Shown here: positions 1 through 5,928 of the stretch, one piece after another | Layout: every line of letters starts with the position of its first letter | Position numbering within the stretch: position 1 is the first letter of the stretch | DNA from: JAHDDY01 sp964549375 | Lineage (GTDB): Bacteria; Pseudomonadota; Alphaproteobacteria; Rhodobacterales; Rhodobacteraceae | Reading direction: 5' to 3' | Length of the DNA: 11,917 nt | Assembly (NCBI GenBank): GCA_964549375.1 | Contig: CAZJWF010000094.1 | Location: 1 to 11,917, forward strand | Program-made: the position numbers and the translations under genes | Notes under the pieces: generated by a model | The model's input: the letters and a program-made list of their open reading frames with translations, nothing else | Told to the model about the DNA's origin: nothing | The model's database searches: none

Positions 1-65
1 TCGGCAGAAATAGGTATCCCCTACGATTCAGCGTTCAGGAAAAACGCTCTAAGGTAATCAAATGA
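1..65 (+). other. Possible 3' tail of an upstream plus-strand gene
   Basis: Two frames are open from the window edge. One ends at TAA 55-57 and reads ...EIGIPYDSAFRKNALR. The other ends at TGA 63-65 and would overlap the next start as ATGA. Neither tail is recognisable and codon use does not separate them. If either is real, the gene at 62 is the distal member of a plus-strand operon. Its Shine-Dalgarno sequence (AAGGT, 51-55) would then lie inside the upstream gene's last codons. Confidence 0.2.
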
Positions 66-792
66 CGCGATTTTTGGGGTTTGGGCTGGGCGTTGCGCTT
101 GGGATGGTGGTGGTGCCTGCCCGCGCCGAGGACATCGACGCGCATTGCACGACGCGTCCCACCATTACCCACCTCGCAGAGAGTATTTCATCACCGACGC
201 AGCAAAGGGCGTGAACGAGGCGATTGACGCGGGATGGCTCGATCCGGTCAAGCGGCCTGAGCAGGCGTGGATTTCTCTGTATCGGCAGTTGATCGAGCGG
301 ATGGGGCAAGACGCGGTCGATGCGGGTTTGGGTCAGCTTGGCCGCGCCCATTCCTTTGACTCTGACCGACGGACCGTCCGCGATACAATCCACGACGCCA
401 TCGCGAAAGGTGCGTTGCTGGACTATGCCGCACGGCGGCTAGATCCCCCACCGAAGCGGCCCGCACTGTTGCCGCCTCAGACCGGGTTTGACTGGGCAAT
501 GTGGGTACGGATCGCAGAGGCGGTGCGGGAAGACCGAGAAACTGCTCTTACGGAAACCAGCGAACTGATGATCGCAATCGAAATTCTGTTTTCCGCAGGC
601 AAGTTTGATCGCGCGATTGACCTTGTGGAAAAAACGACCTCGCAGTTCGGGGCGCTGACCATCTACGCATCCATGATCAAGCGTCTGGATTTATCTTGCG
701 GTGCCTATAGCTGGCAGTATGGGTCCAATTTCGGCCCCCTCCGTCCGGTGTACCGATTCCCGTCTGCGGTTACTCCGCCGCCTCGCGAATGA
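62..792 (+). pseudogene. Exported protein of unknown function, split by a frameshift
   Basis: I do not recognise the family. Translation clearly starts at ATG 62: AAGGT lies 6 bases upstream, and the first residues form a signal peptide (MTRFLGFGLGVALGM, ending PARA before EDIDAHC). That frame stops at TGA 212-214. The protein-like body is in the -1 frame from about 145 (ITDAAKGVNEAIDAGWL...) to TGA 790-792, with only a weak TTG available as its own start. The change fits loss of one base (or gain of two) between about 145 and 210. The body is about 200 residues, helix-rich, with no membrane segment; it holds a basic Pro-rich stretch (DPPPKRPALLPP) and a later helical part (TSELMIAIEILFSAGKFDRAIDLVEK). 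If the frame were intact the product would be a periplasmic protein of about 240 residues. Its last 23 bases overlap the 3' end of the converging gene. It may be a true pseudogene or a sequencing indel. Confidence 0.6.
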
Positions 793-1267
793 AGTCGAGC
801 TTGCCGCCGATGGGTTGAAGCTTGACCGTAAACTCAATCCGACCTGCCTCGCCCGGTGCAAGGCCGCCCTTGAACGGCCAGACCAGATCACCACCGCGTC
901 CGCCCTCAGGTGGTTGCGGGGCGCCCGGCCACAACCCCGGCGGCGTTTCGACATGTGACGCTGATCCGTCTTGGTACACCATAAAATCCGGCACCGGAGT
1001 GCGGACTTCGACCTTACGAATCGCGAAATCGCCCGTATTGCTGTAGTCGGTCCGATAAACGAGGCATTGGCCCGTTTCGAGAAGCTTTTCTGTTGCAAAA
1101 ATCGCGTTTTCCTCGGTTTCATCCGACAGCTTGCCATCGCAATTGCTGTCCACCGCAGCGGTGAGATGAAGGCTGAGATACGTATCGCGTTCGGTGGTCG
1201 GCGTCGCGGCACCGGCACTACTAGTCATGAGGCTCAACACGATTGCGGCGGGCGTCATTCGCTTCAT
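770..1267 (-). CDS. Exported DUF11-like domain protein, 165 aa
   Basis: A small secreted or periplasmic protein. Residues 1-20 are a signal peptide (MKRMTPAAIVLSLMTSSAGA, probable cleavage after AGA). An Asp-rich loop at residues 40-52 (DSNCDGKLSDETE) resembles a calcium-binding EF-hand or dockerin loop, although its twelfth position is Thr rather than Glu or Asp. A single beta-rich segment follows with the hallmarks of DUF11-type repeats: GQCLVYRTDYSNTGDFAIRKVEV, then P-x-P-x-F-x-V-Y and a GSAS turn, ending in GLAPGEAGRIEFTVKL. DUF11-like domains usually occur in surface or envelope proteins; the ligand is unknown. The ATG at 1267 is supported by AGGAG nine bases upstream. The stop TAA lies inside the 3' end of the opposing gene. 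The domain assignment rests on pattern resemblance only. Confidence 0.75.
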   Translation of the reverse strand: MKRMTPAAIVLSLMTSSAGAATPTTERDTYLSLHLTAAVDSNCDGKLSDETEENAIFATEKLLETGQCLVYRTDYSNTGDFAIRKVEVRTPVPDFMVYQDGSASHVETPPGLWPGAPQPPEGGRGGDLVWPFKGGLAPGEAGRIEFTVKLQPIGGKLDFIREAAE

Positions 1268-1276
1268 TTAGGGGCA

Positions 1277-1295
1277 CTCCTGATTGCTTCAGGAG
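1277..1295 (-). promoter_or_regulatory. Hairpin that could hide the ribosome binding site of the DUF11-like gene
   Basis: CTCCTGA (1277-1283) and TCAGGAG (1289-1295) are perfect 7-base complements around a 5-base loop. On the minus strand, the arm next to the start codon contains the AGGAG Shine-Dalgarno of the gene starting at 1267. In the mRNA, pairing would occlude that site. A regulatory role is inference; a chance repeat of this size is possible. Confidence 0.35.
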
Positions 1296-1399
1296 GGGCA
1301 TTGCCAGAACCAGGCCGTTAACTTTGCCGGGCAGAGAATGATCATCGGGGTTGTCAGCCCGAAAAATAAACACTTATTAAACAAATATTTATCAAAAAT

Positions 1400-1410
1400 T
1401 TGAAATTCAA
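1400..1410. repeat. 11-bp palindrome in the divergent spacer
   Basis: TTGAA-A-TTCAA is a perfect dyad with a single central base. It lies in the AT-rich part (about 1355-1412) of the spacer between two divergent genes, about 40 bp (centre to centre) upstream of the second dyad at 1438-1451. It could be a regulator site for either gene, or only a by-product of AT richness. A further 8-bp palindrome (ATGATCAT) lies at 1338-1345. Confidence 0.3.
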
Positions 1411-1414
1411 TTCG

Positions 1415-1444
1415 TTCTACGTAGAGGCGATTTTTTGCTAGAAT
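1415..1444 (+). promoter_or_regulatory. Candidate promoter of the DUF465-hslV-hslU operon
   Basis: A good -10-like hexamer, TAGAAT (1439-1444), is preceded at 18 bases by a weak -35-like TTCTAC (1415-1420). This is the best sigma-70-type match in the spacer and would give a 5' leader of about 45 bases. The weak -35 suggests activation or a different sigma factor. I found no convincing heat-shock-type promoter here, although hslVU is heat-induced in many bacteria. Confidence 0.35.
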
Positions 1445-1451
1445 GATCTAG
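1438..1451. promoter_or_regulatory. Operator-like dyad over the candidate -10 element
   Basis: CTAGA-ATGA-TCTAG is a perfect 5+5 inverted repeat with a 4-base spacer. It covers the TAGAAT -10 candidate completely, a position typical of a repressor site. No regulator gene in the window is an obvious partner. Confidence 0.35.
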
Positions 1452-1495
1452 TTCGACGGCTTGCCCCAAAGCCCCTAAATCGAAAGGAGTTCGTT

Positions 1496-1714
1496 ATGGC
1501 CAACCCGATCCGCCTGATCGACCGTTTGCAAGATCTACGAAACCGTCGCGGCGAAATTGACAATCGCATTCTCGACGAAATGGCAACGCCCTTTCCCAAT
1601 GCAGCGCGACTGCACACACTGGAACGGCTAAAAATCCGCGCCAAAGACCAAATTTCGATGATTTGTCAACAAGTTAGTAGCGAAGACACACCGACCTCTC
1701 CGACCGCAGCCTAG
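1496..1714 (+). CDS. DUF465/YdcH-like small protein, 72 aa
   Basis: A short, highly charged, all-helical cytoplasmic protein. Residues 5-55 form two helices suited to a coiled-coil hairpin: RLIDRLQDLRNRRGEIDNRI, a PFPN turn, then LHTLERLKIRAKDQISMI. The pattern of a basic-acidic first helix, a short linker, and a second helix with an L-K-x-R-x-K-D-x-I core matches the DUF465/YdcH family, whose function is not firmly known. Length (about 60-75 residues) also fits. The C-terminal tail (SSEDTPTSPTAA) is unstructured. AAGGAG six bases upstream of ATG 1496 is a near-ideal ribosome binding site. It lies 56 bases before hslV on the same strand, so the two may share a transcript. The family call is moderately sure; the role is unknown. 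Confidence 0.75.
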   Translation: MANPIRLIDRLQDLRNRRGEIDNRILDEMATPFPNAARLHTLERLKIRAKDQISMICQQVSSEDTPTSPTAA

Positions 1715-1770
1715 GCCAAAACCTGCGCTGAAGCCTTGACTTTCCGAGCGCCGCGCCAGACATCCCTCGC

Positions 1771-2328
1771 ATGACAGAACACACTGAACGCAGGGGTTGG
1801 CGCGGGACAACCATCGTCGCCGTCCGCAAAGACGGAACCGCCGCCATCGCCGGAGATGGACAAGTCTCACTCGGCCAAACCGTGATCAAAGGGAACGCCC
1901 GTAAGGTGCGACGCCTGAAAGTTGGGGGACATGAGGTTATCGTTGGTTTTGCCGGTGCCACCGCAGATGCTTTCACACTGTTCGAGCGACTGGAATCCAA
2001 GCTGGAGGCGCATCCTGGACAACTCATGCGCGCCGCAGTGGAGCTGGCAAAAGACTGGCGCACCGACCGATATTTAAGAAAACTGGAAGCCATGCTGATT
2101 GTCGCGGATCGTGAGGTCACGCTCGTACTCACGGGCCAAGGCGATGTACTGGAGCCGGAGCACGGTGTCACGGCGATTGGCTCGGGCGGCAACTACGCAC
2201 TCGCCGCCGCGATGGCGCTGCACGAAACCGAGGCAACAGCGGAAGAGATCGCCAAGAAAGCGATGAAGATCGCCGCTGATATTTGCGTCTACACCAATCA
2301 CAGCGTCATTCTTGAGACCATCGAGTGA
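1771..2328 (+). CDS. hslV: HslV, peptidase subunit of the HslVU (ClpQY) protease
   Basis: This is the threonine peptidase of the bacterial proteasome-like complex: a double hexamer capped by HslU that degrades unfolded and regulatory proteins in the cytoplasm. The propeptide MTEHTERRGWRG is removed to expose catalytic Thr13 (mature Thr1, within GTTIVAVRK). Asp29 (GDG) and Lys45 (NARKVRR) match the mature Asp17 and Lys33 of the active site. GFAGATADAFTLFERLE and GSGGNYALAAA are family signatures. At 185 residues it is full length. No clear Shine-Dalgarno precedes ATG 1771. A TTGACT at 1736-1741 lies at the distance expected of a -35 for a leaderless transcript, but the matching -10 (GACATC) is poor; read-through from the upstream gene is equally possible. 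Unusually, hslU does not follow directly. Confidence 0.97.
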   Translation: MTEHTERRGWRGTTIVAVRKDGTAAIAGDGQVSLGQTVIKGNARKVRRLKVGGHEVIVGFAGATADAFTLFERLESKLEAHPGQLMRAAVELAKDWRTDRYLRKLEAMLIVADREVTLVLTGQGDVLEPEHGVTAIGSGGNYALAAAMALHETEATAEEIAKKAMKIAADICVYTNHSVILETIE

Positions 2329-2394
2329 TCGAGAAGAACGCCTCGCGATGGGCTGTGCGCCGAAGTGTTTGCCCCGTTTTGGCAGGGCACTCTA

Positions 2395-3462
2395 ATGCAT
2401 AACGCGACGAAACCAACAGGCACGCTCGAGATTGCGGTTGCCGAGGGGGTCATTAGTCAGGCGCAGGCAGATGCGATCCGTGCGATCAAGGCTCGCAAGA
2501 CGGTACAAGAAGAACCATTCACGCTCGTCAGCAATTTTGGCGACCTATTTCTCTGCCTCGGCCTCGTCATCGTTTATTGGTCGATGAGCCGGTTTGCCGC
2601 GTTGCTCGGCCTTGAGCCAATGTTAGTCTATCTCGCCTTTGCCGCCCTCTTCTGGGTACTGGCAGAAGTTTTCGTGTTCAGGGCGCGCCGCAAATTTCCA
2701 GCGGTGGTTTCTGTCGGTCTGTTTATATGGCTGGCGACAAAGGCTTATCTGATTGCCGTGCCCTCAGGGTTTTCATGGTTGGCAATGTTTACAGGTCGGG
2801 GTGAGGTTGGACTGCTAGGATTGTTAACCGCCCTCTTCACTGTGACCGTTGTGCGCTTTCGACTGCCAATCCTTGTTTTGGGCCTAGCTGTCAGCGCTGT
2901 GTTGTTGGTCTTCACCTATACGATGCGCCATGTCGAGCCGCTGGCCGCGTTTTCTGTACTAGCACTGTGCGGAGCTGCGCTGTTGCTCGTTGGTGTCTAT
3001 CTCGACTCGAAAGACCGCGCTCGCACGGGGCAACCGCATGAATGGGCGTTATGGCTGTTTGTTGTCGGCTCGCCGCTGATGGTGCACGGGTTGATGCTCT
3101 TTGTCCTCAAGGACCGGATTGCAATGTTTGGTATCGGCATCAGCAGCGGCAACTCGGACTTGTTAGCAGCGCAAGCCGGGACGGTGATTTGGTGGATTGC
3201 CGGGCTCGCGTTGGCGTTTACGTTATTGGGTTTGATCCTTGATCGACGTTCCCTAGTCGCGTCGTCCTTGCTCTACTTCTCCGCTGTCCTTACTTATGCC
3301 GCTTACCAATCAGGTGCTGGACTAACGGTGGTTCTGGCCGCTGTACCTTTGGCGATTGGTTTATTGGTTATCGTTTTGGGACTGGCCTGGACTCCGCTGC
3401 GTGATCTCGTCTTGCGCGTGGTTCCCTTTGCTCGCTGGTTCCGCCCTCCTTCGGAAGTCTGA
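2395..3462 (+). CDS. Polytopic membrane protein (DUF2157/DUF4401-like) between hslV and hslU
   Basis: An inner-membrane protein of 355 residues with about ten hydrophobic helices. A soluble N-terminus of about 50 residues (TLEIAVAEGVISQAQADAIRAIKARK) resembles the short helical domain before the membrane part of DUF2157 proteins. The helices run from about residue 50 (GDLFLCLGLVIVYWSMSRF) to the last one (LAIGLLVIVLGLAWTPL), followed by a basic amphipathic tail (RDLVLRVVPFARWFRPPSEV). No catalytic or transport motif is evident; function is unknown. ATG 2395 is preferred because AGGG lies 7 bases upstream; an in-frame GTG at 2365 adds ten residues with no good site. The gene follows hslV by 66 bases and ends one base before hslU, so co-transcription and translational coupling with hslU are likely. 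The family call is tentative; the membrane topology is secure. Confidence 0.85.
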   Translation: MHNATKPTGTLEIAVAEGVISQAQADAIRAIKARKTVQEEPFTLVSNFGDLFLCLGLVIVYWSMSRFAALLGLEPMLVYLAFAALFWVLAEVFVFRARRKFPAVVSVGLFIWLATKAYLIAVPSGFSWLAMFTGRGEVGLLGLLTALFTVTVVRFRLPILVLGLAVSAVLLVFTYTMRHVEPLAAFSVLALCGAALLLVGVYLDSKDRARTGQPHEWALWLFVVGSPLMVHGLMLFVLKDRIAMFGIGISSGNSDLLAAQAGTVIWWIAGLALAFTLLGLILDRRSLVASSLLYFSAVLTYAAYQSGAGLTVVLAAVPLAIGLLVIVLGLAWTPLRDLVLRVVPFARWFRPPSEV

Positions 3463-3463
3463 T

Positions 3464-4768
3464 ATGTCCTCACTGACCCCTCGCGAGATTGTCTCCGAAC
3501 TCGACCGTTTTATCATCGGCCAGAAAGACGCCAAGCGAGCAGTGGCCGTGGCACTGCGGAATCGCTGGCGGCGCCAACAGGTGGACGAGGATTTTCGAGG
3601 AGAGATTTTACCTAAGAACATTTTGATGATTGGCCCTACAGGCGTTGGTAAAACCGAAATATCCCGTCGGCTCGCCAAATTGGCCGATGCGCCCTTTACC
3701 AAAGTCGAGGCAACGAAATTCACGGAAGTCGGATATGTGGGCCGAGATGTGGACCAAATCGTCCGCGATTTGCTGGAATCGGCCATCGCTATGGTACGCG
3801 ACAGACGGCGACTAGAGCTGCGTCCGCAAGCGCATATTGCCGCCGAAAACCGTGTACTCGATGCCCTTGTAGGCTCAACAGCGTCAGAGGCAACACGCGA
3901 TAGCTTTCGCAAAAAACTGCGCGCCGGAGAGCTGGACGACCGCGAGATAGAGCTTGAACTTGCCGATACCTCTAACCCTTTTGGCAGCATGGACATTCCC
4001 GGAGGCGGTGGGTCGATGGGGATGATAAATCTCTCCGACATGCTGGGCAAGGCGATGGGCGGGCGCACGCGAAAACGCAAGCTGAATGTTGTGGACAGTT
4101 TTGACGCGCTGGTCGCCGAGGAAGCGGACAAACTGATCGACGATGAAAGCATCACGCGAGATGCAATCCACGCGGTTGAGGAAAACGGTATCGTTTTTCT
4201 AGACGAAATCGACAAGATCGCAGCCCGCAAGGATGCCGGCGGGGCCGATGTTTCTCGCGAGGGCGTGCAACGTGATCTGTTACCGCTGATCGAAGGCACA
4301 ACAGTTTCGACCAAGCACGGACAAGTAAAAACGGACCATATCCTCTTTATTGCATCCGGTGCCTTTCACGTCTCGAAACCGTCCGACCTATTGCCTGAAC
4401 TACAAGGCCGTCTGCCGATCCGCGTCGAACTGCGCGACCTGACCAAAGAAGATTTTCGCCGCATCCTGACCGAGCCAGATAACTCGTTGATCAAGCAATA
4501 TGCGGCTCTGATGGCCGCTGAAGACGTCACTCTGACGTTCTCGGATGACGGCGTCGAAGCGATTGCGGAATTGTCGGCGGAGATTAATACTTCGGTGGAA
4601 AATATCGGCGCGCGGCGGCTACATACAGTTATGGAGCGTATCCTGGATGAGCTATCTTATGTCGCCTCGGATAAGAGCGGCGAGTCCGTCGAGGTAGACC
4701 GGGCATTTGTAGAGGCGCAAATTGGTGATCTCGCCCGGAATGTCGATCTGAGCCGATACGTCCTATAA
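3464..4768 (+). CDS. hslU: HslU, AAA+ ATPase subunit of the HslVU (ClpY) protease
   Basis: This hexameric unfoldase binds ATP, threads substrates into HslV and activates the peptidase. In order: an N-terminal helix with FIIGQKDAKRAVAVALRNRWRR (about 16-37), Walker A GPTGVGKT (57-64), the pore loop GYVG (90-93), and the I domain (about 110-240, with a Gly/Met-rich stretch DIPGGGGSMGM). Then come Walker B IVFLDE (243-248), the ELQGRLPIR arginine-finger region (312-320), and sensor-2 GARRL (382-386). The C-terminus SRYVL matches the tail that inserts into HslV to switch it on. At 434 residues it is full length. ATG 3464 gives the canonical start (MSSLTPREIVSELDRFIIGQ), with GGAAG six bases upstream; a longer in-frame extension to 3356 lies inside the membrane gene and is not real. 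No clear terminator follows. Confidence 0.97.
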   Translation: MSSLTPREIVSELDRFIIGQKDAKRAVAVALRNRWRRQQVDEDFRGEILPKNILMIGPTGVGKTEISRRLAKLADAPFTKVEATKFTEVGYVGRDVDQIVRDLLESAIAMVRDRRRLELRPQAHIAAENRVLDALVGSTASEATRDSFRKKLRAGELDDREIELELADTSNPFGSMDIPGGGGSMGMINLSDMLGKAMGGRTRKRKLNVVDSFDALVAEEADKLIDDESITRDAIHAVEENGIVFLDEIDKIAARKDAGGADVSREGVQRDLLPLIEGTTVSTKHGQVKTDHILFIASGAFHVSKPSDLLPELQGRLPIRVELRDLTKEDFRRILTEPDNSLIKQYAALMAAEDVTLTFSDDGVEAIAELSAEINTSVENIGARRLHTVMERILDELSYVASDKSGESVEVDRAFVEAQIGDLARNVDLSRYVL

Positions 4769-4848
4769 TGCGCGGGTAATCTGCCGGGCGACACATTTGC
4801 CTCGATACACGCCTGATAACGCTGCGTCATATTATTTTCGCCGGGAAC

Positions 4849-4878
4849 TTGTGGCGATTTGGCGCGTTGTTCTATACA
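4849..4878 (+). promoter_or_regulatory. Candidate promoter of the small exported protein
   Basis: TTGTGG (4849-4854) and TATACA (4873-4878, overlapping TACAAT 4875-4880) are spaced 18 bases apart in the 178-base gap after hslU. This predicts a 5' leader of about 60 bases and independent expression from the hslVU operon. The match is moderate. Confidence 0.4.
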
Positions 4879-4946
4879 ATCAAACAGTCATCTCAGCAGA
4901 AAAGATTCGCGCTTAGGTGTATTTAACGTTGTTTGGAGCTAGTAGT

Positions 4947-5204
4947 ATGTTGAAAACAATCTCTGCCCTCACTTTGGCCGCTGCCTCTGTTGCCGCTCCC
5001 GCGTTCGCACAAAATGCAACGGCCCCAGCAAATGTTGTGAATGCGCCGGTTGCGCCAGTGACGACCCTTAGTTCTTCCGGGCTTGCCGGGGCGTCGATTA
5101 TTGGCGGGATTGCGGTGATTGGTGTCGGTGCAATTGCGATTTTGGCCAGTGATAACGATGATAGCAGCGGGACCTCTACCGTGACGTCGACGAGTGGCAC
5201 CTAA
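4947..5204 (+). CDS. Small exported or membrane-anchored protein with a Ser/Thr-rich tail, 85 aa
   Basis: Residues 1-21 are a typical signal peptide (MLKTISALTLAAASVAAPAFA, cleavage before QNATAP). A low-complexity Ala/Val/Pro spacer follows (NATAPANVVNAPVAPVTTLS). Next is one hydrophobic glycine-rich helix (GLAGASIIGGIAVIGVGAIA, ending ILA), and then an acidic, Ser/Thr-rich tail (SDNDDSSGTSTVTSTSGT). I recall proteins of this plan (signal peptide, one Gly/Ala/Val/Ile helix, short Asp/Ser/Thr tail) as frequent in alphaproteobacteria, but have no assigned function for them. ATG 4947 is chosen over an upstream in-frame start at 4917 because GGAG lies 8 bases before it and the signal peptide begins exactly there. 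It has its own promoter candidate and is separated by 130 bases from yqgE. The stop TAA sits in a small dyad (CCTAA-GCG-TTAGG, 5200-5212). Confidence 0.75.
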   Translation: MLKTISALTLAAASVAAPAFAQNATAPANVVNAPVAPVTTLSSSGLAGASIIGGIAVIGVGAIAILASDNDDSSGTSTVTSTSGT

Positions 5205-5334
5205 GCGTTAGGATGTCAGAACGTCGTTATTTCGCAAACGAATGCAGGGGGTTCGCCAGTGACGATTGCCCCTTTTTCCGACAATTGAACTGCCTGCTAT
5301 TGAAGCCACCGCCGTTCCGGTCCATGTGTCCTTC

Positions 5335-5928
5335 ATGGCAGGTTCAAGCTCGACAAAGCCCAAAGCAGACGGGGCTGGCCTAGAAGGTCAGTTGTTGATT
5401 GCGATGCCGGGGATCGGTGATCCCCGATTCCATCGGTCTGTGATTTTCGTCTGCGCGCATTCTGACGAGGGTGCGATGGGGTTGATTGTGAATCAAGCTT
5501 CAGACGGGCTGAATTTTTCTGACCTACTGGAACAACTTGAAATCGAGACAGAAGACGCTGCGCGCGCAGCATTGCCCGTGCGCATTGGCGGGCCGGTTGA
5601 ATCGACGCGCGGCTTTGTTTTACATTCTGCCGATTATGGCGAGGACGGTGCACTAGAGATTTCGGGCGGCTACCGCCTGACAGGGACTGTCGATATTTTA
5701 CGCGATATTGCCAAGGGTAAAGGCCCGGCGCAGCACATGATCGCACTCGGTTATACGGGATGGGCTCCCGGTCAACTGGAACAAGAGCTACAGCAGAACG
5801 GCTGGCTTGCCTGTGATGCCGAATCCGAGATTGTCTATGCTGATGACGATAAAGCGAAATGGGTTCAAGCGTTGTCCAAGTTGGGCATTTCACCAGAACT
5901 ACTCTCCGCCGGGGGCGGGTCTGCCTGA
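5335..5928 (+). CDS. yqgE: YqgE/AlgH family protein (DUF179)
   Basis: A conserved cytoplasmic protein of unknown biochemical role; in Pseudomonas AlgH has been linked to alginate regulation. Residues from about 16 on carry the family's hallmarks: LEGQLLIAMPGIGDPRFHRSVIFVCAHSDEGAMGLIVNQ at the N-terminus, then RIGGPVESTRGFVLHS, then LGYTGWAPGQLEQELQQNGWL. The closing segment, KWVQALSKLGISPELLSAGGG, is also typical. With ATG 5335 the product is 197 residues, matching the usual 185-200. The start is not well supported: no good ribosome binding site precedes it, and an in-frame TTG (5266) would add 23 unconserved residues. A strong AGGGGG (5246-5251) instead serves a GTG at 5259 that opens only a nine-codon reading frame. 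The last 64 bases overlap the 3' end of the opposing EAL gene. Confidence 0.93.
   Translation: MAGSSSTKPKADGAGLEGQLLIAMPGIGDPRFHRSVIFVCAHSDEGAMGLIVNQASDGLNFSDLLEQLEIETEDAARAALPVRIGGPVESTRGFVLHSADYGEDGALEISGGYRLTGTVDILRDIAKGKGPAQHMIALGYTGWAPGQLEQELQQNGWLACDAESEIVYADDDKAKWVQALSKLGISPELLSAGGGSA

Noticed and set aside
182..214. Programmed -1 frameshift site in the first gene
   Set aside because: The only homopolymer-like run (caaaggg) is not in the register needed for a slippery heptamer, and no strong downstream stem was seen.
1460..1480. CTTGCC...CCCCTAAAT as a heat-shock promoter
   Set aside because: The two parts are only six bases apart, far too close for a sigma-32-type promoter, and it sits directly before the ribosome binding site.
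3361..4314. Long minus-strand reading frame of 317 codons opposite hslU
   Set aside because: Its translation is low-complexity Ser/Arg-rich, as expected from the complement of a well-coded gene, and it lies entirely across the membrane gene and hslU, both of which are certain.
5200..5212. CCTAA-GCG-TTAGG as a terminator of the small exported protein gene
   Set aside because: The stem is only five bases, AT-rich, and not followed by a T run.
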